64,000 nucleotides of DNA from Nelumbo lutea (GCA_022828595.1 JAKGHH010000007.1:64158727-64222726); one strand, 5' to 3'; shown: positions 11,445 to 22,813, counted from the first letter of the stretch. Notes: generated from the letters alone by a model not told the origin. Made by a program: numbers and translations.

Positions 11445-13042
11445 ATGGTTTCGAAATGATTTGCAAAAGGATTTAATTCCTAGGATCCATGTAAGCAGAG
11501 AGTGCAACGCTGTTCCTTGCAGTTGAGGGAGAGGTCCTCCCTTGTCGGGCAGTGTTTGATCATTATGGGCTGAGAGGTTAAGTGTAAGACCATTGAGGAT
11601 AATACCTGATGGGCTAATCTTGCATCTGCCCACAGTCCCTGGGTGTTACAAGGTGGCTTGGCCCAAGGACCACTTAGGGTAAGTGTTGGGCCCATAGAGC
11701 CCATAAGATGGGTTTTAGGGGTGCACTATCCATAACAGTGTATTCGGCCAGGCCTTGTAACAAAGGCTGGGCTGAACCCATGTGGCTGATGTGTAGATCA
11801 ATGTTTGGGTCCCACGCCATACAAGGAAGCCCAACTGGCAGTAGTTTGGAAGACTAAGTGAGTACATAACCATAAATGGGCCTTAAGCCCATTTCAAACT
11901 TGGCTGATTTGATCAGTCAATTAAAAAGGGCAAATTTTGAGATGGATCAGCTGATAGGATTGGGCCTAGACCCCATCCACTTAGAGAGTCCAAGATGTAA
12001 ATAAGATTTAGATCTGGAAGCCTCATAATTTGATTAGGAGATGGCTGATCTAATCTGCAGATAAGATAAGGGTTATCCCTTATCACTTAAAGGGACTTCT
12101 AATCCAAATATAATTTGGATCAGCAGCTCCTAATAGGATTGAGAGCTGATCCCTTTAAATCTATAAAAGGAGGATTGGGCGGCAGCGTTTAGACATGCAA
12201 CCTAAGACTCTTGTCTTCAGAGCTGAAATCACAAAAGAGAGATTTCTGCAACCTCTACAAAATCTCTTTTGCTACCTTCTTCCTGCCACCGCCATTACCT
12301 TCAGTTCGGTCTCCAGTTCTTGGGATAAATCAAGATCTGATCTTGATACCTATCTTTTGGGAAAAGATTGATTGGAGCTGTACTCACAAGCCATCCTGTT
12401 GTCTCTTGCGAAGAGTCAAGTTCTTTTGAAGAACATTGCTGATTCTGCTCCATCCTGCACTGCGCCATTTTCAATGGGAGCAGTCTTTGGATTCTTCCTT
12501 GGGCGTGAACACCTCCATTGGGAGATACTAATTCTCCGTATCAAGTACATCCTCCCTCCTGCTCCTTTTGGTTCAGATCTGGTTTGATCATGGTTCAAGA
12601 TTGATCCTTGAAAAATATGTTTTTTCTAAAATAGGGAATTTGATTCCCTGCAAAGATGGGAGAATTTTTTTTTTAAATTCGCCCAGTCCATTCCGCAAGA
12701 CTTGTGCATCTATGTGATGGATATCTCATCCCTTCACTTCTCACTTGTGAATTATTTTGTAGCGAGTTTAGGAATACTTCAGGGTTACCCTTCTAATGAC
12801 TTATCTGCTTAGGGGCTTGAGCGAGATGGTTTCCCTAGCTCGCGAGCTAAAGTAGCCTCGGAATATCCCCTTCAGGGTAGCTCGGGGAACCCGAAGCTCG
12901 TGTTGTAGCGATCTCCTTCTTCAGCGAGCTATGATATAGCGAGCTACTTTATAGGCTCATTACTTAGCTGTTACCAGACTATGATGCTGAGTCAGGTCCA
13001 CGTGTCATCGTTTCGTAGGTCGGGCCAAATCATCCTCCATCA
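10205..13042 (-). repeat. 3' LTR of Tat-type Gypsy element, split by a Copia LTR
   Basis: The two halves, 10205-10778 and about 12742-13042, match the 5' LTR at 20579-21345 and would together give an LTR of about 875 bp. On the minus strand it starts TGATGGAGG at 13042, right after a polypurine tract, and ends CCGCATCA at 10205. The break is explained by the solo Copia LTR at 10779-12736. The five bases outside its lower end are GTATG; the other end of the element is lost, so the target duplication cannot be checked. Confidence 0.85.
10779..12736 (+). mobile_element. Solo Copia LTR inside the Tat LTR
   Basis: This is a full-length LTR of 1958 bp, TGTTAGACAG at the start and CATCCCTTCA at the end, with no internal region. 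It is flanked by CTGCT (10774-10778) and CTTCT (12737-12741). The uninterrupted Tat LTR at 21150 reads ctgct-cacttg, so this is a 5-bp target duplication with one later change. Unequal recombination between the two LTRs of a former full element is the usual origin. It contains a TATA box near 12165 and a (TA)n run at 11408-11441. Confidence 0.9.
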
Positions 13043-13060
13043 ATTGCCCCCCACTCCTTG
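13043..13060 (-). other. Polypurine tract of the Tat element
   Basis: On the minus strand this reads AAGGAGTGGGGGGCAATT and lies directly before the TGATGGAGG start of the 3' LTR. This is where plus-strand DNA synthesis would be primed. Confidence 0.75.
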
Positions 13061-13367
13061 GGCTGAGAGCGTTGCCTTAGCGCAAGGAGTTCACGAAGTA
13101 TGATGGACTGATTTGACTGAAATTCAAACTTGATTGACTACTCACATTAATTGCGTTTGCGGGAATCAGGAGATTTTTTGACTTTTCGAATTCCGAAAAT
13201 GTGTTGTAGTTGCTCTTAACTCCGGATGTCGTGCAGCCGTCATTACCTCAATCATGGGAGACGTGCAGCCAATCACTTTTCGGTTTTCAGAAGGCGTGTG
13301 CAGTCAGTACACCTGCGAACCATTGGATCTGCCTTAATCTAGGCCGTTGAATAAAAGGCATGGAGGT

Positions 13368-13376
13368 CATAAATAG
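13368..13376 (+). promoter_or_regulatory. Possible TATA box of the antisense gene
   Basis: The sequence 'cataaatag', followed by 'aaggg', sits about 140 bp upstream of the first ATG of the antisense gene at 13516. It is on the opposite strand to the element's own transcription. Its position fits a plant core promoter, but this is inference from sequence only. Confidence 0.35.
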
Positions 13377-13515
13377 AAGGGCCCTCTAGGTCTCATTTCC
13401 CTTACGCCATCTTGCTGTCTTCGGATTCTGAGGTCGTGCATCTGTCAACTCTACTCGAGTTCTTCAGTTCACTTTGTCTCATCCCTTTCGGTGAGTCTTG
13501 ATTATTATCAGTCAT

Positions 13516-15439
13516 GTCTGGGTACCCGTACTACTCCTCATCGGGGCGGTGACCGAGATAATGATGCTCCCTCGAGCTCAAGGGGAACTTGGGAACAGGC
13601 CCTGGGGGCCCGGGAGACCTCCGGTGACGGAGCCTCCACTTCCCGGGGAAGGGAGCCTAATACTTTCGGCCCTTCCTTCATGACAGAGGGGAGACTTAGG
13701 TCTCTAATTAGCTATTTCCACCTTCCCAAGGATCTCATCTACTGTCTTCCCACCGGTAACTTTCCGTGGGAGCATGGTCCCAATGAGATAGTCATCTACC
13801 AGGAGCAGTTCGAGGCTGGCCTGCGTCTCCCTTTGCACCCCTTGATAGTGGAGGTGCTAAACCACTTTAACGTCACCATCGATGAGCTTCATCCCAATGC
13901 CATTCGGAACATGATTGGGACTATATCCTTGTGTTGTGAATACAGTCTTCCCTTGAACCTCGACATTTTTTCTACAATCCTTTGTATAAAGAATGCCACT
14001 CCCGGGGCTCCACCGGAGGGGTGTCTCTACTACCTCTCTCCCCGTCGTGGCTATAAGCTCTTATACGAGCTTCCGAATAAAATTCTCACCTGGAAGTGGG
14101 ATTATTTTTTGGTCCGCAACCCTGAGGGGTGGCCCTTCCGTACTTCTTGGAGGGGCGCCATCCAAGACTCCGGGGTCGAGCTGGACCCCGACACTCAAAA
14201 AATGATGATGTCATGGGCATCAGTTGGCTTCCTTTGTTCTGATTACTTGACCGAGGAGAAGCTCGTGCAGGCCGGCCTGAGCCCGGGTAGGTTGCCTCTT
14301 TAGGTCGCGTAGTACCTTGTCACAATGTTGTATATATACATGTACTTCGTTCTTACCGAACTGATACTTTATGGTTTCTTCTTGGCAGCCATCATGTCAG
14401 GTGTTGATTCGCGTCGCCTTCTGTCAAGCAACCAGAGGCGCAAAGTAAAGAGGTCACGCCCCAACCAGACTTCCCCCTCCGGGGGTACTGAGTTTGGGTC
14501 CGCCGAGCTGGGCTTCACCTCTCCGCCACCCTAAGTTACTTCGCCTCCACCCAAAGGGGGTGCCGGCGGGGTTAGCCTCGAGGAGCGCAAGCTCCAATAG
14601 CAAGAGGTAGTCCCCCCGGTTCCCTCTCGGTCGTTTCCCTATCTGCGGCTCCAGTGGGGAACTGGGAGGGCGTAAACGACTTTGTCATAGCTCGCAGGAG
14701 GAGCTGGAGAACGATCTGCAACGAGGAGGTCGCTAAGTGTGGAGCGATGGAACCCGGGGATCTTGCCGTACTCGCTACTTCTCACTGTATTGTGGTAAGT
14801 GGTCCTTCTATCTTCCTTTGTCCTCTTTTCCTTTTTTGCTGTCTTTTGACTCCTGTCTCTTGTTGTCAAGTAAACACCACCATACACGCCATGACCCTTC
14901 AGACGCACATCCACTCCTGCGATGCTCATAACCAGAAGGTCAACATTCAAAAGCATCAAGGCGAGCTCGACCGGACTCGGGGCGAGCTCCTTCACACTCT
15001 CAAGGGGAGTGAGTCCTAGGAGCTGCTCATCCAAGACCAGGAGGTGCAGATTGCCAGGCTTTCTGAAGAGAGCGCACGTTATAGGGAAGAGTCATCAAGG
15101 GTGGCAGCAGAGAGGGAGCTCCTTCGCCAATAGGTTCGGGATTTGGAGTCCACTTTGTTGGATCGAACTCGAAATTTCGACAACATGGTGGAGGCCAAGC
15201 AAGAGAAGGTAGTCTGGGACTTCAAAGATTCCCAAGAATATCATGACCTCCAGGTAGAATATGGCTCGAGTTTGTACCGCTCTGGGTTTAAGCTCTGTCG
15301 GTGGTTGATCCGGAAGAAATTCTCCGGGCTCAACCTCGATGGCATCACCATGAAAGGTCTGTCTACCGAGACGGCGGACCAGGCGGAGGAAGAGGAGCCT
15401 GACTCTTTGGAGGACGAGGACGAGGAGGCGGATCCCTGA
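13516..15439 (+). pseudogene. Antisense accessory gene of Tat element (plant gypsy-type transposon protein domain)
   Basis: It lies between the 3' LTR and integrase of the Tat element but runs the opposite way. The ATG at 13516 gives MSGYPYYSSSGR, then a one-base shift near 13551 leads into the long frame ending at 14303. That frame contains LISYFHLPKDLIYCLPTGNF, EQFEAGLRLPLHP and NAIRNMIGTISLC, which resemble the 'putative gypsy type transposon' domain of plants. Likely introns are 14286-14389 (GTAGGT...GGCAG) and about 14793-14870. The 3' exon (about 14890-15439) predicts a coiled coil and an acidic tail (AEEEEPDSLEDEDEE). In-frame stops at about 14532, 15019 and 15132 show decay. Antisense genes at this place are known in Tat-lineage elements such as Grande and Ogre relatives. 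The function is unknown. Confidence 0.7.
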
Positions 15440-15960
15440 GGCTTTGGCGGCATTTTTCTAGACTTCTGGTGGCTCCCAGGTTCCATAAACCCAGTCTTGA
15501 AAAGATCCTTTGTTGGGCGGTTGTGCCCTCTTACCTTCTGTCAGACTTTCCCGAGCTATTTAGCTCGGTTATTGTTTTGTCATTTGCCATTTTTCTTTCA
15601 TGTATTTTTTTTTTAAGCAGTGATGAATTTTCCTTTTTGCCGCAATGTTCTCATCGTTCCAAGTAACTTAAAGCTACTTACTCGAAGTAGGACCCTTTGG
15701 CAATTGTTGTTCTGAGCCGTCTTTTGACGTTTTAAGGCATCCCTATGGTGCCATGCATGCCCGAGCTATGTGTTTATTGCACCAAGATCATGTTAGCCCG
15801 ACATTTTGGCCCTTAGGCTTTGAGAGTGACTCGTGGTCTACTCGGTAGTTCGCCCGTGCCATAGAGGCAACTGGGTCTTATTGCACCAAGATCATGTTAG
15901 CCCGACATTTTGGCCCTTAGGCTTTGAGAGTGACTCGTGGTCTACTCAGTAGTTTGCCCG
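15440..15960. other. Tat internal noncoding region
   Basis: This is the gap between the end of the antisense gene (plus strand) and the end of integrase (minus strand). I see no gene. It contains most of the tandem duplication at 15774-15972. Confidence 0.5.
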
Positions 15961-15972
15961 TGGCCTACTCAA
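15774..15972. repeat. Tandem duplication, 104-bp period
   Basis: The block from 'ttattgcaccaagatc' to 'gcccgtg' occurs at 15774 and again at 15878 with only a few differences (for example ctcggtagttc against ctcagtagttt). Two copies lie head to tail in the Tat noncoding region. Confidence 0.85.
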
Positions 15973-17020
15973 TCATTACAGGTAATATTGTCTTAAGTTG
16001 ACAATATTCCATCCCTGAGGTACTTGTTTCTCTTCGAGGGTCTCGAGCTCATATGTTCCTTACTTGAGAACTTGTTTCACTCGGTAAGGTCCTTCCCAAT
16101 TCAGTCCGAGCTTGCCAACGCCAGGTTCAGGTACCATAACTTTCCAAAGGACCAAGTCACTAATGCGAAAGTTTCGCTTCTTGATCCTAGCATTATAGTA
16201 CCGGGCTACTCTTTGTTGGTAAGCTGCAGTTCTGATATATGCAAGGTCCCTTACTTTGTTGAGCAAGTCGAGGTTGGTACGTAGCTCGTCTTCATTTGCC
16301 TTGTCGTCGTATGTTTCCAATCGTAACGAGGGAATCTCAATCTTGACTGGGATGACTACTTCGGTGCCATAGGTGAGGTTGAAGGGAGTTTCTACTATGG
16401 CGGTCTTTTCTATAGTTCGATAGGCCCATAAAACGTTGGGTAGTTCGTCTGCCCACAGTCCTTTAGCTCGATCTAGGCATGCTTTCAGTCCGCGAAGGAT
16501 AGCCCTATTTGTATCCTCTGCTTGTCCGTTCGCTTGAGGGTCTGCAACCGAAGTGAAATCCTATCATATTCCCATATCTTGACACCGGTTCTGGAATTTT
16601 ATGTCTTCTAACAGCTTGCCATTGTTAGAGATTAACACCCGAGGTAGACCAAAGCGGCACACTATGTTCTTTCAAAAGAAGTTCTGGACGTTTCGGGCTG
16701 TAATCGTTACAAGGGGTTCAACTTCTACCTACTTGGTGAAATAATCTACCGCTACCACTAAGAACTTCCTCTGGTCAGTCACTGGTGGGAACGACCCAAT
16801 TATGTCTATACCCCATTGTGCGAAAGGCCACGGGCTGGTGAGGTATTTGAGGTCAGCAGTGGGCTGATGATGGGTGTTGGCGTGCTTCTGGAATTTGTCA
16901 CACTTTCTGATGAACTCAACAGCGTCCGCTTTCATCGTTGGCCAGTAGTACCCCTGTCGCAGTGCTTTTTGGGCAAGGGCCCTACCCCCCAAGTGTCCGC
17001 CGCACAGGCCTTCACGAGTG
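15961..17020 (-). pseudogene. Tat-type Gypsy integrase
   Basis: The enzyme would insert the element cDNA into the genome. On the minus strand the HHCC zinc-finger region is partly kept (QKALRQGYYWPTMKADA, KCDKFQKHA). The catalytic core begins with WGIDIIGSFPPV and VAVDYFTK (about 16729-16810, first Asp), and continues, after in-frame stops at about 16560 and 16680, to DPQANGQAE and NVLWAYRT. The C-terminal part is LETYDDKANEDELRTNL to WEGPYRVKQVL (16060-16320). The stops and the loss of a finger histidine make it non-functional. Confidence 0.85.
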
Positions 17021-17755
17021 TCACAGTCGTCCGTCTATTATGATGTATTTGGTCGCCTGACACTCTACCCTTTTGTTGCAGTCCACGGGGAGGGTCCCAT
17101 GTAGCAGGAAGCTCACGAGCGGGTCAATCCAGCTTGGCTCTGCTTGAATGACGAGAGCGACCTCCTCTGCCCCTCCGAGAATGCTAGGCCAAGGCAGGTC
17201 CTCTATATACATGGTTCTCATGGTGATATCATTGGTGCTAGCTATCCAGGACAGAGCATTGGCCTCAGCGTTCTCCGACCTCGGGATTTGCCTGATGAAA
17301 TGTGAGAATTGGGTTTTGAGACCATGTCGTCTACATAACACTCTACCTTTCTACCAATCAATGGATCAAATAGTTTATTTACAAGCCTTTGAAAGGTTGC
17401 CCCGACATTTTTCAATCCGAAGGGCATAACCTTGTAACAATATAGACCAAATTCTGTTATGAAGGCAACCTTTTCTTTGTCCGCCGGGTCCATCCTGATC
17501 TGGTTATAGCCCGAATAGGCGTCTAAGAAACTCAACAACTTGTGCCCCGAGGTCATGTCAACTAGTCGGTCGATTCTGGGGAGGGGGAAGCAGTCTTTTG
17601 GATAGGCTCTGTTCAGGTCGGTGTAGTCGACGCACATGCGCCACTTGTCGTTAGCCTTCTTTACCAGAACGGGGTTGGCTACCCAGCTCAGGTAATGGAC
17701 TTCTCCTATGAAGTCGGCTGCGAGGAGCTCCCTGACCTCCTCGTCAACTGCTTTC
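17021..17755 (-). pseudogene. Tat-type Gypsy reverse transcriptase joined to RNase H remnant
   Basis: The RT half reads KWRMCVDYTDLNRAYPKDCF, LLSFLDAYSGYNQIRMDP and FGLKNVGATFQRLVNKLF, up to the catalytic YVDDMV at about 17320. The next residues are already those of the RNase H end (TQFSHFIRQIPRSENAEANA), one frame off. The RT thumb/connection region and most of RNase H are missing, so the copy could not copy itself. The tail (WIASTND to IIIDGRL, 17021-17270) leads to the integrase. Confidence 0.85.
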
Positions 17756-18937
17756 CATCGCTCTGGGGCGAGGTTGCGTATTGAGTTTGTGAGTTATGAG
17801 ATTAGGGTAAATGTCGGACATCTCTGTCACGGACCATGCAAAAACATCTAAGTTTTGAAGTAGGAAACTTACTAGTTCGGATTGCAGGGGCTCCTGGACT
17901 AAAACTCTGATCTGAACTGTCCGAGTTGGGTCTTCCGCTAAAGTTGGAATAGTAATTGTTTCTTCTGTGGGTGCAACTCGTTCTTCACCTTGTTCCGTAG
18001 GTCGCTCCAGTTCGAGATTGCCGGCCTCCTTGGTCTTTCCCTTGAGGGCGGCAACATAGCACTTAAGAGACTCAAGTTGGTCGCCCCACACTACCCCCAC
18101 TCCGAAGTCTGTAGGGAACTTCATCACCAAATAATAAGTGGAGACCACCGCCCATAGGGCATGGGTGATCAGCCAGCCTATTATGGCGTTGTACAGGGAG
18201 GGGGTCGCGACCACTAAGAAGTCGTGGTTGAGCCTTACTACGTTGGGCCATGTGCTGACTTCCACAGATACTTTTATTTTCCCCAAGGGCCTGACTTCTT
18301 CTCCGTTGAAGCCTACTAAGGGAGTATTCGTGGGTCTCAAGTCACTTCCCTGCAGCTGAATCTGGTCGAACGCGACTTTGAAGAGGATATCCGCCGAGCT
18401 ACCTGAGTCAACGAGGACACGCCTTACCTCGAAATCATTGATCCTTACTTTTATGACGAGCGCGTCGTAGTGGGGGTAGTGAACCCCGCGCACATTGTCC
18501 TCTGTGAAGATCGGTTCCTCTGTCTTCAGTCGCTTTGGAGGATTCTGCTCTTCTTTGGCAGCTTCGCAAACTGATGTCCAAGCTACCGCCGAGGTACAGC
18601 CTGCAATGATCGAGCCTCTAACTATCATGTGGATGGTGCCCCGAACTTGCCTCTCTTCCGGAGACTGCCTTTGTGACTGCTCTGCCGGCTTGCTGTTGGA
18701 CTCGGGAGCATCTTTACCGTGCTCCCCTTGCCGACCTGTTTTATTATTATTTTGTACAAAATTCCTTAGATATCCGCAATGAATGAGTTTCTTTATCTCG
18801 TCAAGGAGATTCTTACAGTTCTCGGTACTATGACCTTGGTCTCTATGAAAGCTGCAATATAATTTTTTATTCCTTTCATTAGGATTCCCCCTCAGGCGGG
18901 GTAGCCACTTCACGTATGGGGCATCCTTGATTGCCAT
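17744..18937 (-). pseudogene. Tat-type Gypsy gag end, aspartic protease and RT start
   Basis: This is an open frame of 397 codons. It starts with a knuckle-like segment, YCSFHRDQGHSTENC, typical of this lineage, followed by a linker rich in Gln and Glu. The protease active site is VLVDSGSSADILF (about 18400) with a partner segment NAIIGW (about 18180), where related elements have NAIIGRP, so Arg is replaced by Trp. It then runs into the start of RT (LVSFLLQNLDVFAWS). The frame breaks near 17755, where RT continues in another frame. It is the best-preserved piece of this element. Confidence 0.85.
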
Positions 18938-18969
18938 CAGAATTTTGGCTCACTTAGCATTCAGTGGGG

Positions 18970-20504
18970 TGTAGTCAGTTCAGTCCGCTACAGAGGCTCG
19001 GAATGGTTGACTTGGCTTTGCCCCCCGAGCTAAGTCCTTCTTCTTTCGGCTGTCTCCTTGGTTGGAAAGCTCCCCTTCTCTCTTTCTCTTTTCGAGCACG
19101 CTCTCACCCTTCTGGTTGATCTCCTCTTCCGTGGCTATGAACCTGTCTGCAAGCTTGAGGAATTCAGTTATTGTCGCCGGCTGGTTGACAACCATGTGCC
19201 ACTTGAATTCCTTGTGCGTCACGCCCTTCTTGGCTGCTACAAGGCGCACTGCGGGGTCTAGGCACGGTATCTGCATGCATGCATTGTTGAATCACTTGAT
19301 GTAGCCCCAGATGGACTCTCCCTCTCTCTGAACTATACTGAGAAGGCTTTCCTCAGTTTGCGGGCACCGCTTGCCGGTGACGAAGTGGGGCGTGAAGGCT
19401 TGCGCGAACTGTGCCTAGCTTCTTATCGATCTAGGTGCAAGGTTTCGATACCACGTGCGGGCCACCCCTCTGAAAGTGGTGGAGAAGGCCACGCACATGC
19501 AAGACTCACTGGCTCTTTCCAGGTGCATCTGTGATTGGAAAGCGTCTACATGATCATTCGGGTTGAACGAACAGTCATATTTGTCGAGAGGGGGGAGTTT
19601 GAAGTCCTTGGGCATTGGAACAGACAGGAGCTCGGGAGACTGGGGGAATGGAACGGAAAGCAGAGGAGCTTTTACTCCACCCGAGCTTAGCTCTTCCCTG
19701 CCTCTGAGTTCGGGCAGGTCATAGGGTTGCAGTTCGGCGAGCTCGACGGCAGCGTCTTTGCTTCTTGGTGGGCTCCGCGTTGGTGCTGCTTGCCTCCGTA
19801 CTATCAGGGATAGTTTTCGCAGGAAGTGACTCGGGTTACTGGTGATGGTTGCGGATGGAGGGGTCCTGCTTAGAGTCTGCGGCCAGGCTCTCGAATCGGT
19901 TCTCCAGAAGCGGGGCTTCGAACTTTGATTAATGGGGCGACGCAGGCCTGGGAAGCTGGGATCCTCTCGACCTGACTGCCCGCGGCAAGACCAGAGTGGC
20001 TGGTCTTTCCTTCCTGTAGCGGGAGGAGGCTTGGCTCTTAGGGGGGTCCAGGGAAGCCTCTTATTGGTGAGAAGGGCGCTCATTCTGGCGACGAGGCTGA
20101 GTTTGTTGCGAAGCGGGGTGCCGAGGAGGGAGCTGAGGCTGAGGAAACTGAGGGAACTGCTGCTGATAATGATATTGAGAGACTTGTGCAGCACATGCTG
20201 CTGGTAGAGCTGGAATTGCTGAAACTGTTGCACCTGGGCTTGCATGGCCGGCATGGACTGCACCAGGTTGTCGAGTTGGCTCTGGCTTGTCATCGAAGGG
20301 ACAGTGGAAGGCTCAGTGAAGGTTGTCCCGACTGAAAATGTAGGGGGACGCTCAAGGATGTCGTTACTTGTGGCACATTCAAGCCGAGGACCCCATCCGC
20401 GAAAGGGGAATAGTGAAATGCCCAATGCAAACCACAGGAACCTGGAGTTGTTCCCCAGCGATGTCTATCTCTATGCTGCATCCGGCATTGCTTGAAGAAG
20501 CCAT
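18970..20504 (-). pseudogene. Tat-type Gypsy gag
   Basis: The likely start is the ATG at 20504 (MASSSNAGCSIE), about 60 bp inside the primer-binding site. The N-terminal region is a degenerate Pro/Gln-rich stretch with frameshifts. The gag core reads LPPLDKYDCSFNPNDHVDAF, CVAFSTTFRGVARTWY and, in other frames, FVTGKRCPQTEESL and MQIPCLDPAVRLVAAKKG (18980-19680). The last part is Lys/Arg-rich (EKRKREGELSNQGDSRKKK). Several stops and shifts make it a pseudogene. Confidence 0.8.
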
Positions 20505-20560
20505 GGGTGCTAAGTCTTAAAAGGAGAGTTGCATAAACTAAGGAAGCTTTTTGAAGCGTT

Positions 20561-20577
20561 TCCACAGACGGCGCCAA
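20561..20577 (-). other. Primer-binding site of the Tat element
   Basis: On the minus strand the bases TTGGCGCCGTCTGTGGA lie directly after the LTR end. TGGCGCCGTCTGTGGGA is the standard block of Tat-lineage plant elements. It fixes the element's orientation and which LTR is the 5' one. Confidence 0.85.
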
Positions 20578-20578
20578 A

Positions 20579-21345
20579 TGATGCGGCACGATCCAGGCAC
20601 TCCTAGCTGGCTGTGGACTGGCTCCTTGTTGGCGACGGACAACACCTGAGAAGATGGAAAGGTAGGATTCCCGAGGATTTATCCGGTGGGAATACTCCGA
20701 TGCTTAAGTCAGAACGCAAGGAAAAAAAAAAAGAAGAGTGCGAAAGCTAAGAGTGTAGGTCGCGCTTTATCACTATACTCGAGAGATTAGCTCGCGAGCA
20801 AAGATGTATTTAGTTTAGAGTATGAGAGTGCAAACGTATTCAAAAGTATGAAGAAGATCCTTTTATCTTCTGCCTCAAGGGCTTTTATAGGGGCGTTCTC
20901 ATCAGATCGAGCGTAACCGCCACTGGGCCTCTGCCACAGCCGTTACCTGCCAGGGCTGCGCAGGTGGCTGTTGCGACGTACCCCTTGCTCGGATGGGTGA
21001 CATGTATCCAAAGGGCAAGCATGCCTCCGCCTACTGAGAGATGTGGGCGCAGACTATTGAAAGGACAAGGATTGCACCATCAGTCAAGGGACATGGTGCA
21101 GTTTGATCGGTATGGTCTGTCAGATAGAAGCTTCCTGAGAAACACTTGTGCTGCTCACTTGCGAGCTATTTTGTAGCGAGCTTAGAAATACTTAAGGGTT
21201 GCCCTTCTAATGACTTATCTACTTAGGCGCTTGAGCGATCTGGTTTCCCTAGCTCGCGAGCTAAAATAGCCTCAAAATATCCCCTTCGGGGTAACTTGGG
21301 GAACCCAGAGCTCGTGTTGTAGCGAATTCCTTTTTCAGCGAGCTA
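20579..21345 (-). repeat. 5' LTR of the Tat element, truncated
   Basis: It matches 10205-10778 and 12742-12934 of the 3' LTR. The last 108 bp or so of the LTR (equivalent to 12935-13042) are missing because the TGATGAGA-family LTR begins at 21346. The two Tat LTRs show many single-base differences, so the element is not a recent arrival. Confidence 0.85.
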
Positions 21346-22797
21346 TGATAGCTATAAATATACAACCCTAGCAAGTGCACTAGTTATCAAGTAGTATAAA
21401 ATATCGTTCCCAAGGGAATTTAACAAAAAAAAGTATTAGAATCACAGTCTTCCCTAATTATCTGGACAAACGAAATTCAGATTTTAGCAAGAACTACTGA
21501 AATTAAAAACTAGAAAAAGAAAATAGATTTAAGGGTGATCACTAACCGAATATGCAATGGATGAAATCGCTAGGGCTTTTGGTCCATCTAACCAATGTTA
21601 TGAATATTGATGGGTTCAATTAACCAAGATTATTTGTCATTCCCATAAGCTGAGGTCTTTCCAATGTTATTTAATATTTTCTCTCAAGATATACTAAACC
21701 TACGCCCATCAGGTAACCCTTCAATCTCTCGAGTAGAGCTCTCAAGATGGGAGTGCATTAAGTCCAAGAAAACCATTAAATTCAGATGAATCATGTATAT
21801 ATATCTCTATATACCATTCAATTCACACTATGAATTATTCAGTCGATTATGTGGATTCCTCTCTCGATTCATTCACATAATTCAAATCAATTAAGAGGTG
21901 GCCAAGCTCTTAATTGCATTAAGCACAATAACTCATAGACTATATGGAAATCATAGAGCTAAAAATATATTCATTTACTTGGTTTAGGCTTTCGACAGCC
22001 CTAACAAGAAAACAAATAAGTTCATAATAAGAGAATTAAAGCAAATAAAGGAAAAGAAAGAACTCTTGAATTCGCCCATGGTGCTGAGATCTCCTCTTCT
22101 TGCCGCCACCTTCTTTTGGAAGTTTCTTGAATTCTTGATCCTTTCTTGACTGATTGCTCCTTGCTTCTTGATTAAATCCCCAAGATTGAGTGATGCCTCA
22201 AGCTAGTCCAACCCCCCCTGCTTTATATAGCTTAAAGGGGAGGGGGTGGTCTCCTACTTCCTCTTGAAGATTATCTTACAAGAATAGAAAGTCCTATTCT
22301 AATCCTACTCTTATCTCTTTATCTAATGAACTCAATCCCTTTATCTTTCTAAGATTACTTCAAGAATTTAGATCTGGAAGGACTCCTCTCAGTTTCTTGT
22401 TCTTGGATTCTTATTAAACCTCCTCTGCGAATTGGGCTTCAGCTAGGCTTTTCTGCAACTTGGGCTTCAGCTGCGGATTGGGCCTTCATGCGAATTTTCC
22501 CCGAATTCGAACCTAGATTTGACTTCGATGCAGGCCAGATCTATGAAAGCCCAAAACTTAAAAGTTGTGTCTTTTTCTCTTATCTTTCTAGTGAATCAGC
22601 CCAATCTGAGTTTGGATACGCGAGTTAGGCCCAGATTACTGAATGATGTCGAAATTGTGAAAAATCATCCGATTTGTCTTTCTTTGCTCCTGATGCCTTC
22701 TTTCATGCCCTGAACCGAAATACAAGAAATATGAGTCTAATTAAGTATAAAAGACAGAATATTAGGGGATAAAATATGATAGATTTTATTCTCATCA
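21346..22797 (-). repeat. 3' LTR of minus-strand gag-only Gypsy element
   Basis: On the minus strand it runs from TGATGAGAAT at 22797 to TAGCTATCA at 21346, 1452 bp with TG...CA ends. A polypurine tract lies immediately outside at 22798. Its other edge abuts the Tat LTR, so this element inserted there and its 5' half was later lost. The TATA and GC-rich block is at about 22205-22240. Confidence 0.85.
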
Positions 22798-22813
22798 AAT
22801 CCCCCCACACTTA
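22798..22813 (-). other. Polypurine tract of the gag-only Gypsy element
   Basis: On the minus strand the bases TAAGTGTGGGGGGATT lie directly before the LTR start. The same block with small changes appears at 5588-5601 in the plus-strand relative. Confidence 0.75.

Noticed and set aside
11373..11633. Open frame with (IY)n run, and similar ones at 38191-38577
   Set aside because: The IY/YI run is translated TA microsatellite inside a Copia LTR.
15241..15486. Minus-strand Ser-rich open frame
   Set aside because: It is the mirror of the acidic tail of the antisense gene (GAG/GAA codons read backwards).
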